From: Anaeromyces robustus
Lineage: Eukaryota; Neocallimastigomycota; Neocallimastigomycetes; Neocallimastigales; Neocallimastigaceae
Length of the DNA stretch: 64,000 nt
Reading direction: 5' to 3'
Assembly (NCBI GenBank): GCA_002104895.1
Contig: MCFG01000002.1
Coordinates: forward strand, 157,501-221,500
Below are positions 1 through 12,370 of this stretch, piece by piece. The translations under genes and the position numbers were made by a program. How positions within the stretch are numbered: the first letter of the stretch is position 1; each line of letters opens with the position of its first letter. Under the pieces are notes generated by a model, which saw only the letters and a list, made by a program, of their open reading frames with translations, had not been told where the DNA came from and made no database searches.

Positions 1-983
1 GGAATTTTTTTTAATATGGTAAGTAATTAATAAATTTAACAACTCTAAAAAAAAAATAAATTAAGAAAAAACGGTACTGATTTTTTTTCTATTTTTTTTT
101 TTTTTTTTTTTTCTATTTAATTATTATATTCAATTATAATTAATTGAATTTATATTATTGAATATAATAATTAATAAATTAAATTACAAATTATTAAATG
201 CTAATTATATATTAAAAATTAAATAATAATATATAAAATTAAACTTTAATTATTAACTTTATATTCTAATCAAGTCATTTTCAATTAAAAAAAAAAAAGT
301 GACACTGAAAATAATTAAAAAATATATTTATATTATATATTAATAATATATATTTAAATATATTTTTTATTTTTCTATATATAATAATAATTTAATTTAA
401 ATATATATTATTAATATATTGTTATATATTTAAATTTTTATTTTATTAATTAAGTATTAATTTATATAATTTAATAATGAAATGAAATTTTTTTAAAATT
501 GATATTATTAATTATATATTTATATATATAATTATATATTCTAATATAATATACCATATATTATTATTTAATATTATTAAAGGATTTTTATAATATTTAT
601 TATTAATAAATATTATCTAAATCTTTGATTCTTAATAATTTTAATTATTAATGATTTTATAAATTTTATAATCATTAAAAGATATGGTGATTATTATTAT
701 TATTTATTATTATTTAAATCAGAATAACAAAATTTAATAATAATAATAATATTAAATATTATTATTAATTATTAATTATTAATTATTAATTGATGATAAT
801 TATAATAATAAACTTAATTTATTATTAATTATTAAATTATGTATTAAAAGTAAAAAAAAAAATAAAAAATAAAAAAAAATGGTTATATATTAATTTATTT
901 AATATTAAAAAGTAAAATTATTATCATTATAATAATAAATTTAGTATAATAATAATAATGAATAATAAATAAGAATAATAATA

Positions 984-1014
<31 letters not shown>

Positions 1015-2398
1015 AATAATTAGTAATATCAAATGTTTTATATTTATCTATATGTATTATATTTTATTTATAATTATATTATATTTATTTATAATATACT
1101 AATAAATTTTGTTTTACTTTTAATAAAAATAAAAATCTTAATAGAAGTTCAATATATATTATAAAATTAATTAACTTAAAACATATTTATATAATATATT
1201 ATAATATATTATAATATATTGTACATTAATAATAATATACTTTTGTATTTTTCTATTAATAATTCTTTACATATACAGTAATAATAATAATTAAAATACA
1301 AAAAAAAAAAAAAAAAAAGATTTTTATTTATTCTTTTTTCCCTTAAAAAATAAAAAATAAAAAATTCAAAAAGGTAGAATTAAATAAAGAATATTAATTT
1401 ATATTATTATTTTTTATTTTATTTTATTTTTTTTTTTTTTCCTTAGAAAATAAAAAAACACACATTAAAAAGGTAAAATTAGATTATTATTTTTGTAAAA
1501 AATTAATATTTTTATTAAGTTTATAATTATTAATTACATTAAGATAAAAAAAAATTATTAATGAAAGGAGAAAATTAAAAATGGTTTAATTTTTTTTTTC
1601 TAAATTTTAATATTAATATTTACAAAAATAATAAAATTTACTTAAATTTTTTGTAAATTATTTTTTTTTTGATGTTAATATATGCATTAATTATATCTTA
1701 AAATAATAATATATATAAATATTAATAATATATAATATAAAATTATATAATTATATAAACTTACTTAAAATATAAAAGTTTACTTTTATTTAATTATTAG
1801 TTAAATATATATAAATTTTGACATTAATTTTTAAACATTTATATATTTAAACTTCTATTATATATATATCAATAATAATATTATTATTATTATTTGTATA
1901 AATATTATATTTATATTTAGCTAATTGAATACCAGATAATATGTTGAAAATTACTTTTAATTTTTCATGATAATTATATCAAATATAGATATAAAATAAA
2001 TTTAAAAAGATAATATTATATCAATATCCATTATTTATCAATAAATCCAATTAATTTACTAAATCCACTATTAATTAATAATATTCATAATTTTAATCAG
2101 GATTTCAAATAATAACACATATTGTATTTCAATATTATTACTTTTTAAAGATTCTCATAAAAAATATAGATATTTATTATTTATTCTTTTTATTTTTAAA
2201 AATATAAAATAAATTTATAAATTATTTATTATATTAAATTCTTAAAAATAAAACAAGAAAATAAAAAAAAAAATTATATGTTAATAGAATACCCCTAAGA
2301 AAACAAAATAAATAAAATAAATAAAATACTTTATATATATATATATAACATTTTTATATTAAATATACAATAAAAAAAAAAGAAAAATAGAAAAAAAA
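1..2398. other. Non-coding A/T-rich region
   Basis: I see no gene here. The stretch is almost pure A/T with short (ATA)n and (TAT)n runs and many poly-A/T tracts. Two related blocks, about 1319-1382 and 1432-1485, share a T-run, a CCTTA core and an AAAAAGGTA(G/A)AATTA end, and look like an old diverged duplication. The last few hundred bases should hold the promoter and 5' UTR of the gene that starts at 2399; no specific element can be named. Confidence 0.6.
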
Positions 2399-3895
2399 AT
2401 GTTAAACTATACACCAAAAAAATATATTTTAAATTATATTTTATTATTATCATTAAAATATATAAATAATGTAAAGGCAGAGAATCAATGTACCTCTAAT
2501 TTAGATTGTGCCAAATTTAATACTGAAACAGATACACATGTTTGTATAAGGTGGGATGGTCAAACTGATTTTGTATGTTATTTAAGTACAGAAGCTTATT
2601 GTGATACCGATGCTACATGTCAATCATATGATGAATCTTTAAAGTTTTGTTATGTACCACCATGGATTTCTAATAAAAATTCACAAAAACAATGTTTTAC
2701 TGTCCATCAAGAAAATGGAACCTGTTTAGAAGATAGTCATTGTGCTAAAGGCTTAGTTTGTAACAATAATATATGTGTATCAGGTACATCGAATAATAAA
2801 ACTGGAGTTACTGGAGCTGCTGGAGATACAACTGAAAATGTCGATACCAATAAAAATACCACCAATAATAAAACACCTGTTGAAAATTCAAAAAATAAAA
2901 CAAATTCTACAGATACTTCTAAATCTAATAATAGTAATTCCAAAACGACTTACCTAGATATTGATGAAGAAGAAAAGAAAGATGAACCTATAGAAATTAT
3001 AGGTTTACCACTTTGGGCATTCATTGCCATAGTAACCGTACCAATTATATTTGGTATTGTAATATTATGGGGTTTATCTATTGGTCGTAAAAGTTATGCC
3101 GATGAAGAAGAAAAAAAGAGAAATAGAATAGTTATAAAGAATAATGAAAAAGATTTAGAAATGAATTATAAAAGTTCCTCTTCAGAAAAGCTTTTACCTC
3201 AATCATCATCAGATTTAAGTATAAAAGAAGATATGATGAAATCCTACCTTAATACTTCTTCTAAAGGTGTAGGTATATCTTCATCAGATTCATCAAATTC
3301 AACCGTTACTAATAATAATTTAAGTGCATCAGGAGGTTTAGTAGAACGTAATTTAAATACAAAAAGTTCACAATCTACAATAGAAGCTAAAAAACTTCGT
3401 AAAAATAAAAAATCTAACCCAAATCTTGCTGCTTCAGCAGGTGTTCCAGCTAAACCTAAAAAACCAAAATCAGTGGTCAATTCAGAATTTTCTGATACTA
3501 ATTCAACAAAAGGATTATTAAATAGTGTAAATTTGAGTGCAGCTGATAGTGGTGTATATTCTAGTTACTTTGGAGGAGGAGGAGCTGCCAGTACAGTTTC
3601 TTCTAGTTATTTCAATCAACCTTTAACTGTTCCAACAGATCCAATGAATAATTATTATTATCAACAAATGTTAGCAGCTCAACAACAACAACAACTTCAA
3701 GCTCAAACTTTAATGAATCAATATTATATTGATGGAGCTATGGGTATGCCAACAGTAGATATGATGCAATATCAACAACAACTTTATGGTAATATGGCCA
3801 TGAATAATCAAATGCTTTATTCACAAGGTACAGATTTAAATTCAACTGCAGCAGCAACAACAGGAGGAAAAAAGAAGCATAAACAAAAGAAATAA
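2399..3895 (+). CDS. Cys-rich single-pass membrane protein, unrecognised
   Basis: Intronless 498-residue ORF. Residues 1-27 are a likely signal peptide with a hydrophobic core (YILLLSL) and a small residue before the probable cleavage site (NVKA/EN). Residues 28-130 carry about twelve cysteines in repeated C-x(6-8)-C spacings (for example CTSNLDC, CDTDATC, CLEDSHC), so this is probably a disulfide-bonded extracellular module. A Thr/Asn/Ser-rich stalk with several N-x-S/T sites follows. One membrane helix lies near residues 203-227 and ends in a basic stop-transfer (GRK). The long cytoplasmic tail is Ser/Asn/Gln-rich, with a poly-Gln stretch near residue 430 and a Lys-rich C-terminus (GGKKKHKQKK). 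The layout is that of a surface receptor or adhesin, but I recognise no family. The absence of introns is unlike its neighbours. Confidence 0.85.
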   Translation: MLNYTPKKYILNYILLLSLKYINNVKAENQCTSNLDCAKFNTETDTHVCIRWDGQTDFVCYLSTEAYCDTDATCQSYDESLKFCYVPPWISNKNSQKQCFTVHQENGTCLEDSHCAKGLVCNNNICVSGTSNNKTGVTGAAGDTTENVDTNKNTTNNKTPVENSKNKTNSTDTSKSNNSNSKTTYLDIDEEEKKDEPIEIIGLPLWAFIAIVTVPIIFGIVILWGLSIGRKSYADEEEKKRNRIVIKNNEKDLEMNYKSSSSEKLLPQSSSDLSIKEDMMKSYLNTSSKGVGISSSDSSNSTVTNNNLSASGGLVERNLNTKSSQSTIEAKKLRKNKKSNPNLAASAGVPAKPKKPKSVVNSEFSDTNSTKGLLNSVNLSAADSGVYSSYFGGGGAASTVSSSYFNQPLTVPTDPMNNYYYQQMLAAQQQQQLQAQTLMNQYYIDGAMGMPTVDMMQYQQQLYGNMAMNNQMLYSQGTDLNSTAAATTGGKKKHKQKK

Positions 3896-4032
3896 AGAGA
3901 ATAAAAACAAAAAAAAAAAAAAAAAAAAAAAAGAAAGAAAGAAATAAAAAAAAAAAAAAAGAAATGAATACAAAAAAAAAGTTAGAAATAAATATAAATA
4001 AATTTATAGATAAAATAAAAATAAAAATAAAA

Positions 4033-4089
4033 CATAATATAATATAATATAATATAATATAATATAATATAATATAATATAATATAATA
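4033..4089. repeat. (ATAAT)n microsatellite
   Basis: Roughly eleven uninterrupted copies of a 5-bp ATAAT unit lie downstream of the Cys-rich membrane protein gene. Confidence 0.9.
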
Positions 4090-4930
4090 AAAATAAAAAG
4101 TGAAAAAAAAATAATAAAAATAAAGATAAAAATTAAAATGCTAAATGTATATAAAATTATAGAATTGATAAATGTTTTAATAAACAAATTAAAAAATATA
4201 TATATTATATATAATATATTCTCATTTTAACTTCATAATAATAAGGATAAATAATAATAATAAATTAAATTTTATAATACACAAGATGTTTCATATATCC
4301 AAAAATTTCCTTTTATATATATCATAATATTTCTTTTTTTTTTTTTTTATTATCTTTTTTTTTTCTTCCAAATCAATAATATAATAATAATAATACCATA
4401 TCTATATGATTAATAAAATCAAATATTCTCATATATCTTCTTTTTTTTTTTTTTTTTACTTCCCATTAAAAAATCATAAAAAAATAGAGGGGAATAAAAA
4501 AAAATTAAAAAAATTAAAAAATTATAATGAAAACTAACCATTCCTAATAATACTCTTAATTAATTTATTTCAGCGCATTTAACAATTTATATGTTTAAAA
4601 TTTAATATCAAAAAAAAAAAAAAAAAAAAAAAAAAAATGTTAAGAAAAGAAAAATGTTTTTATTATATATATTTTAATAATAATATATATATAAATGCTT
4701 TTCTTTTTTCTTTTTTCTTTTTTTTTTTTTTTATTCTTTTACTTATATATATAGTTTTTTTTTTTTTTTTTTATATAATAATTTTTCGATAATTGGTAAT
4801 TGTTTTAATTTTTTTTTCTTTAATTTAATACATTTGTTTATATATATATACTTTAATAAACCTTTTTTTATATTTCATAATTATAGTTTTATACTCATTT
4901 TTTTTTAAAAAAAATTTTAAGACACCTAGT

Positions 4931-4970
4931 AAATAAAATAAAATAAAATAAAATAAAATAAAATAAAATA
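4931..4970. repeat. (AAATA)n microsatellite
   Basis: About seven or eight copies of a 5-bp AAATA unit in intergenic DNA. Confidence 0.85.
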
Positions 4971-5440
4971 TATATACTTTTGCCTTCATTTTTATTTTGA
5001 TTATTATTATTATTTTTATTTATTAATAAAATAATATATAAAATAAAAATAAGGAAAAAAACATTAAAGTTTTCTAAATAAAAAAAACAGTCATAATTCA
5101 AAAATAACATATATAGAATAAATATATACAAATATTTTTTTTATTAATTTTATCGAATATATTAAAATATAATTTTTAAAGATATTAATATCAAAGCAAA
5201 TATATAAAAAACATAATATACATAATGAAAAATATATATATATATATATTTACTTTTCTTTTTATATGTTTTTATATATATTATCTATTAGTACTTTATT
5301 TTTATTTTATAATATTAATTAATTATACTACATTAAATTATTGTTGGTATTAATATTATTAATCATAACTATTATTTTAATGTAATAAATAAATAAATAA
5401 AAATAATTATTATACTTTTCTTATGTATTATTATTTTTGC

Positions 5441-5501
<61 letters not shown>
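5441..5501. repeat. (TTA)n microsatellite
   Basis: About twenty uninterrupted copies of the trinucleotide TTA/ATT in intergenic DNA. Confidence 0.9.
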
Positions 5502-5503
<2 letters not shown>

Positions 5504-5822
5504 TTTATTTCTTTATAATATATTTTTCTTTTATTATATATATTTATGTTTTTTTATTTTCCTTTATTTATTTATTTGTTTGTTAGTTTGTTTGTTTTTA
5601 TTTATCTTTTGTATCTATCATTTTTTTTTTTTTCTGTTTTTCTTACATGTAATTTGGGTATTGTATAAATTCTTTATATTTATGAAAAATTGTGTATTAT
5701 ATATTAAAATATTAACATATGAATTAATTAAAATTATTTTTTTAAATTATTTATTATCTTTATTCTTTTAAATACTGTAATAAATTCAAAATTTGAAATT
5801 CATTTTTTTTTATTTTTCGAAT

Positions 5823-6895
5823 TTATTCAGCATCAACCCAATCAGATGCAATACGACCTACTATTGGGAATTCATATCTGAATAAGGAATCAGCATTAAT
5901 ATATGCTTGATATCTTTATAAATTTTAAATATAATTTATATACAAATAATATTAAGAAATAAATATATATATATAAAAAAGAATTAATCATTTTATAAAA
6001 ATATTTTATAAAATTTATTTTAATTAATGTAAATTATAATTTTTATTTAAAAAAAAAAAAAAAAATACCCAAGTAAAATTATAAGACCAATTTCAATTAA
6101 AGTTAATAAATGAATTAAAAAGGTATTAATGAATAAAAAGTTCAAAACCTAATAAATGATAAAAAGATAACCAAAAATAAAAAAATATATAAACATTTAT
6201 TAATGAAAAGAAAAAAAAAATATTTTTTTATGAAATCTATAATTAAAATATATATATATATACCAATAATACACAAAAAAGAATAGATGATTGCCATGCA
6301 TGGAAACGAACATAATCATTTTTAGTTTCAAAAATTAAGAAAAAGATTCCTTTTATTAAAAATGTATTAATTATTAATGTATTTTATAATTAAAAAAATA
6401 ATAAAATAATAAAATGAATAATATCATAATTAATATTAATTATAATTATTATAAAAAGAATTATCAATTTATAAAATTAGTTTATTTTTTTTATTAATAC
6501 CTGAAACACAACCAAAAATATATGTTAATGCTGCTTCTAAATCAATTCTTATTGGTAATTTTGTTTCATATCTTTTTTTTTTATTGTAAAATTGAAATTA
6601 AATAAAATAATATAAAATTGTAAAATAATTATTTTTATTATTGTTATTAATAAATAGATATTATTAGATATTTTTTATGAAATTTTAAAATTTATATATA
6701 TATATATATATATATACATTTCGAAATTTAAATAAATTATAATTTAAAATTATATATATATATATAATTATATACTTATAGAAAATTAAATAATTACCTA
6801 TTAACTCTTATATTTTGGTCTGGATTCATATTTTGAACAGCATCTTGTGCAGTTAAAACTTCAATTGGACTATTATCAATATTTTGATATGACAT
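5823..6895 (-). CDS. Tic20/DUF4870-like small membrane protein
   Basis: Five exons on the minus strand: 6895-6798, 6571-6501, 6349-6264, 6148-6069 and 5913-5823, giving 141 residues. All four introns are GT-AG and every phase agrees. A soluble N-terminus of about 40 residues is followed by a membrane stretch (LEAALTYIFGCVSGIFFLIF), then the motif ETKNDYVRFHAWQSS, two more hydrophobic segments, and a conserved-looking end (FPIVGRIASDW). The 'F(H)AWQS' motif between membrane segments is the hallmark of the Tic20-like DUF4870/UPF0132 family, whose members are small three- or four-helix membrane proteins of poorly known role. The family call rests on this motif, the length and the topology. The splice sites are by eye. 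Confidence 0.8.
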
Positions 6896-7997
6896 GTTTT
6901 CCTTTTTTTTACTATATGTTTTAAACTTTTAGAAAATTTGTATTTTTTTTTATTTTATTTTTATATTTTTTACTTATTTATTTATTTATTTATTTATTTA
7001 TTGTTTATCTATTTTGTTTTTGTTTTTAGTCCTTAATTAATATTTATTATTATAATTTTTATATATTTTCTTAATTTTATAAAAGATAAATAATTTAAAT
7101 AATTACAATTTTATATTTACTTTTTTTCTTTTTTTATTTTCTTGTGTTTTTAATATATAAATAAAAAATAATGTAAAAAAAATGATATTTTCGATTATAT
7201 ATAATCAATTAATTCTATTTATTAATTATATACAGATTTGACTGGATTATTATATATTAAAAATTAATTAAAATAAACATACATTTAAAATAAATTAATA
7301 ATATATATATATAAATATCTTGGTTTCATATATCAAAATATTTATAAAATAGTTATTCCATAATAAAATATTTATTTATTATTTAACATTTAAAAATTAA
7401 AAAATATATATATATATATATATAAAATAAATATATAAAATTATATTTTAATCGTTCAGATTTATAATGTATAGGTAAGAATGTTAAGTATTATACTTAA
7501 TATTAATAATATTAACTATTAATCATTATGATAATTTATAGTTAATAAAAGATATCTACTATAATATTATAATAAATAAAATAAAATAAAATAAAATCTT
7601 AATATATAGTACTCAAAATCAATTTTTCATATATATTCATATAAGATTACAAAAATGTGGATAAAAAATAATAATAAATAATAAATAATAAAATATTAAA
7701 AAGATAATTAATAATTTTAAATAATATAAAATCAAAATATTAAAAATAAGAATTTTTTCAAATTATAAATAACTAATAATTATCTTTATTCTTTAATAAT
7801 AAATAATAATAAATAATTAAATCTTTATTTTTGATTATAAGAAAATGGTTAATTCATCTGACTGAAATAATGATATGTAATATTTAATATAAAAAAAAAA
7901 AAAAAAAGAAAAGAAAAAACTATAATAGTTATTTTTTTAATTTATCAATTTCTCTTTATTAATTATAAATAAACATTATGTTATATCATTTTTTTAT

Positions 7998-8026
7998 TTA
8001 TTATTGTTATTATTATTATTATTAGT

Positions 8027-8071
<45 letters not shown>

Positions 8072-8110
8072 TATTATTATTATTATTATTATTATTTATT
8101 ATTATTATTA

Positions 8111-8146
<36 letters not shown>

Positions 8147-8151
8147 TATTA

Positions 8152-8245
<94 letters not shown>

Positions 8246-8247
8246 GT

Positions 8248-8295
<48 letters not shown>

Positions 8296-8343
8296 TATTA
8301 TTATTATTATTATTATTATTTATTATTATTATTATTATTATTA
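7998..8343. repeat. Long interrupted (TTA)n array
   Basis: About 345 bp of TTA repeats with occasional TTTA and TAG interruptions. It reads as open in some frames only because the unit has no stop in those frames (poly-Leu, poly-Ile or poly-Tyr), so it is not a gene. Confidence 0.95.
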
Positions 8344-8423
8344 TAAGATTGTGATTTGTGATTATATGATCGAGGTTATTCTAATGAATATTAAATGATA
8401 TAAAAAAAAATTTTTTTAATTTT

Positions 8424-8850
8424 AAAAATAAAAAGATGAAAAATGATAATGTATAAATAGAGTTTCAATTTTTTTTTTTTTTTTTATACTGTTTTTATTT
8501 GTTTGTAGGCTTATTAATTATTAATGAATACTATTAAATTAAATAACATTTATGAAATATTAAAAGAGATATATATATATTATAATAAAATAAAAAATAA
8601 AAACTATAAAAATAAAAATAATAAAAAAAAATATTAAAAATAAAAAGATGAAAAATGATAATGTATAAATAGAGTTTCAATTTTTTTTTTTTTTTTTATA
8701 CTGTTTTTATTTGTTTGTAGGCTTATTAATTATTAATGAATACTATTAAATTAAATAACATTTATGAAATATTAAAAGAGATATATATATATTATAATAA
8801 AATAAAAAATAAAAACTATAAAAATAAAAATAATAAAAAAAAATATTAAA
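8424..8850. repeat. 212-bp near-identical tandem duplication
   Basis: The block starting at 8424 (AAAAATAAAAAGATGAAAAA) is repeated with a period of 212 bp. Shared landmarks include GTATAAATAGAGTTTCAA, a poly-T tract, TTTGTTTGTAGGCTTATT and a (TA)n run. The copies match almost perfectly apart from poly-T length, so the duplication is recent. It shows no coding potential. Confidence 0.9.
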
Positions 8851-9582
8851 AATTAAATAAAATAATTATAATTAATTACTATAATATTATTATTAAAAAT
8901 CATCTTAATTAAAATGAGATTGTATATATATATATATAAAAAAAAAAGGAAAAACAAAAATAAAATATAAAATATATATTTATAAATAAAAATAATATAT
9001 ATATATTTATATATATATATATCATGTATATTATGATTTCATTATTATTATTATTATTATTATATATTAAATTCAATGTTACAATGTCATTAATGTATAT
9101 TGAAAAAGAAAATAAAAATTAAAAAAAAAAAAAAAATTAGCAATAAAAAATATGATATTAATTATAATAAAAATAAAAAATAAAAATAAAAAATAAAATA
9201 AAAATAGTTTTATAATATGAAATTATTAATGTTAATGATTAATGCGATTGCGATTTTTTTTCTTTTTTTTTTCTTTTCTTTTTTTTTTTTTTTTTTTTTT
9301 TTTTAATAAACTGCATAATATATAATAAATATTATATATATTTATTCTTTATATTATTTAATTAAAGAAATTTATAATTATTGTTTATTATTTGAATTTT
9401 ATATTTTTCATTTAATAATAAAATTTTTTTATGATATATTGTTATCTTCTTCTCCTCAATATCATTAAGGCGTTACAAATACATTGAATGGAATAAAAAA
9501 AAAATTTTTTTTTTTTATTTCTCTTTTTGTCATTTTTTATAATTCAATAAAAATATATTGATAAAAATATCATCTACATTAT

Positions 9583-11304
9583 TTATTCATCATCATCCTC
9601 TTCTTCTTCTTCATCATCTTTTTTTTTTTTTTTTAAAGAAAGTTATTATTTTTTTGTTATATAAATATATATATGTATATTAATATAAATAAAAAATTTT
9701 GAATATAAATTTATATATAAATAATATTATATAAAAAATAATAATGTTAAAAATATATATATATATAAAAGTATAAAATAAGAATAAAATAAATAAAATT
9801 AAAATAAAAATTAAAATAAAAATTAAAATAAAAAAAAAAATAAATAAAAAATAATTATTATATTATATATAAGTATATAATATTTACCTAAATCTTCAAG
9901 TTTTACTATATCATTCTTAGAATCTTCAATAACTACTTCTTCCTTAACGCCACCAACAACATCTTCTTTAGTTTTTAAATGATCTGCTAATATTTTATTC
10001 ATTTGGAACATATGAACACGTTTTGTTTTTAAAATTGAAAAAAGTTGATCATCACAAAGAATATAACGTTTATCTGATGGATCTTGTAAACTATGTTCTT
10101 TAATATAATCCCATATTTGTTTTACAACTTGAGGTCTTGACATTTCACGAACATTACCTAAAAAGGAAGATAATGCTGGACTAAGAAGCATGGGTTTATT
10201 AAATCCATTATTAGGTGCTGCTTTTTTAGGTTTATCTGATGTTGTTTTACCTTTTCTTTTTTTAGCGGCCGCTGCTGCTTTTTTCTTTTCTTTTTCTAAT
10301 CTTTCTTCTTCTTCTGTTTTTTCCTTTTTACATGAAGTACCATCTAATTTTGTTAAATGGTCATTAAGTAATTTATTCATAGAAAAACCTGAAAAACGTT
10401 CTACTTTAAATACTTTTTTCAATTTTGGGTCACTTAATATAAAACGTTTATCTGCTGGATCTTGTAAATCATTTTCTTTAATATATTCCCATAAATGTTT
10501 TACAATTTGAGTTCTTGACATTTCTTTGGCACCTAAAAATTCACCAAGTTCTTTACTTAATATTAACGGTGCATTTAAACCACCTGAACCTGTTCTTTTT
10601 GTAGTTGTTGTCTTTTTCTTAGATTTTGTATTCTTTGTACTAGTTTTACGTTTTCTTTTATCTCCTGCTTTAGATTTATATTCATCATATACATCACTAT
10701 CAACACTATCACTATCCATCTCTTCTTCTAATGAAACTAAATTGGTATGATTAGCACCATTTGATTTTGATGCAAGTGATTCTACATATTCATCATCTGA
10801 TAATTCATATGATTTTTCTTATATATAATTAATAATTAATAATATATTGTAAAATATGATAATAATAATAATAATAAATAATAAAATATAATATAAATAT
10901 AATACCAAACAAAAAAAGTTAAAATTATTATTATTTTTATTATAAGTATTTTTAACGTGAATAATAATTGAATATTTAAATTTTGATATTAATATATATA
11001 TATATATATATTTTAAAAATAATAATAATATTATAAATTATATAATTATAATTATATTTTATAATATATATTTACCAGTGGTATCTTCTGCTTCTTCATT
11101 TTGTTCAATAACTTCGTCATAAATTTGTCCAATTAATTCATTAATTGATTTTTTTTCTTCTTTTAAATTAAATTGAATATTATATTGTTTTTCTATTTGT
11201 TTTCTTATTGATTTTGTAGTGATGGTTGCAAGATCAACATCGTCTTTCTTTAATATTTTCCGTATAAAAGAAGAGTAAAGTGAAGAGTATTGTTTCGTAG
11301 ACAT
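9583..11304 (-). CDS. DEK_C plus double SWIB/MDM2 chromatin protein
   Basis: Three exons on the minus strand (11304-11076, 10817-9888, 9617-9583) encode 397 residues. Residues about 5-70 fit a DEK C-terminal domain (FIRKILKK...TKSIRKQIEKQY...KKSINELIGQIYDE). Two SWIB domains follow, near residues 155-230 and 275-345. Each has the pattern L-x-x-F-L-G...EMSR-x-Q-(I/V)-VK-x-(L/I)-W-(E/D)-YIKE...LQDP-(A/S)-DKR-(F/Y)-IL. Lys-rich linkers separate the domains, and the last exon encodes only an acidic tail (DDEEEEEDDDE). SWIB domains occur in BAF60/SWI-SNF subunits and in yeast Uaf30/Tri1; DEK_C plus SWIB is the Tri1/Uaf30-type arrangement, but two SWIB copies are less common there. The expected role is nuclear, in chromatin or rDNA transcription. 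Start codon: ATG at 11304, preceded by an A/T-rich leader. Confidence 0.9.
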
Positions 11305-12149
11305 GATATATTTTTCTTATTATATAAAATATTCTTGAAAAAAAAAAATGTAGAAATACAAAATAAAAAAAAAAAAGCAAAAATTAAGAAATCTTTTTTT
11401 TTTTCTTTAAATTACTGTTACAGATATTATTGTTATTATTCTAAAATATTTTTTGGATAAAGTTCAAAATAAATAAGGTTAATTATGATTTATGAATTAT
11501 GAATTTTAAAATATGAATTTAATAATACAGAAAAAATAATAATAAATAAATAATTAAAGGTATAAAATAAAAAGAAAAAAATTTTTTATTTAATAAATGG
11601 TTTCTTAAATTGATAAATTATATTCTATTTGATTATTTCTTTATTTTTTTTTCTTTTTCACATGTATAAAACACATTAATTATGAAAGTAGTATTAACAA
11701 TAGGAATAAAATATTCCTTTTTTTTATTTAATTTCTTTTTAATTATTAATATTATTATGTTAATTATTAATTAATATTTTTAAACTCTATTTTTTCTATT
11801 AATATTTTGCTTTCTATACTAATTATGTTTATTTAAAAAAAAAAAAAAAAAAATTAATAAAAATTAATAAAAAAAAATTTACGTTTTTATTAAATGATAT
11901 TATTTAATAAAAAAAAAAATAAAGAATATCAAAGTTAATGGTAATAAATAAATAAATAAAAAAATAAATAAATAAATATTATAGTACATAAATAAATTAA
12001 TAAATGAATCTAAATAAATTAATGAAATATTTTTTTAATTTAAAAAAAGAGTAATTTTAATAAATAATATATAATTAATAAAAAATAAAATAATACAATT
12101 TTACACTTTTATATAGAATAGTAAAAAAAAAAAAAAAAAAAAAACTTAT

Positions 12150-12251
12150 ACATAAAATAATTAATTAATTAGCAAATATAATGAATAAAATATTTAGAAT
12201 ACATAAAATAATTAAATAATTAGCAAAAATAATGAATAAAATAATTAGAAT
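12150..12251. repeat. 51-bp tandem repeat, two copies
   Basis: Two adjacent 51-bp copies start at 12150 and 12201. Each begins ACATAAAATAATTAA and ends ATTTAGAAT or ATTAGAAT, with a handful of substitutions. Confidence 0.85.
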
Positions 12252-12320
12252 AATAATAATAATATATACAACTATAACAATTAACAATTTAATAAATATT
12301 TAATAATAAATATTAATATT

Positions 12321-12370
12321 ATATCTTTCTTTATTAATATTAAAATATTAATATTAATAAAGAAAGATAT
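12321..12370. repeat. Perfect 21-bp inverted repeat (hairpin)
   Basis: The arms are 12321-12341 and 12350-12370, separated by an 8-nt spacer. The left arm begins ATATCTTTCTTTATTAAT and the right arm is its exact reverse complement. The CTTTC/GAAAG content makes this more specific than background AT palindromes. It could be a folded MITE-like remnant or a cruciform. Confidence 0.85.

Larger units (their letters stand above)
3896..5822. other. Intergenic, low complexity
   Basis: No gene seen. The stretch contains long poly-A runs just after the upstream stop codon, several poly-T tracts, and the simple repeats listed separately. It should hold the 3' UTRs of the two convergent genes, at 2399-3895 (+) and 5823-6895 (-). 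Confidence 0.6.
6896..9582. other. Intergenic, repeat-rich
   Basis: No gene seen. The stretch holds a long (TTA)n array and a 212-bp tandem duplication (listed separately), and many AT runs. Bases 9400-9582 are the probable 3' UTR of the SWIB gene. Confidence 0.6.

Noticed and set aside
3738-4187. 149-residue minus-strand frame rich in Phe and Ile
   Set aside because: It is poly-A/T microsatellite read on the opposite strand, overlapping a well-supported gene.
8004-8246. 80-residue open frame of Leu, Ile and Tyr
   Set aside because: It is a translation of the (TTA)n array and has no other support.
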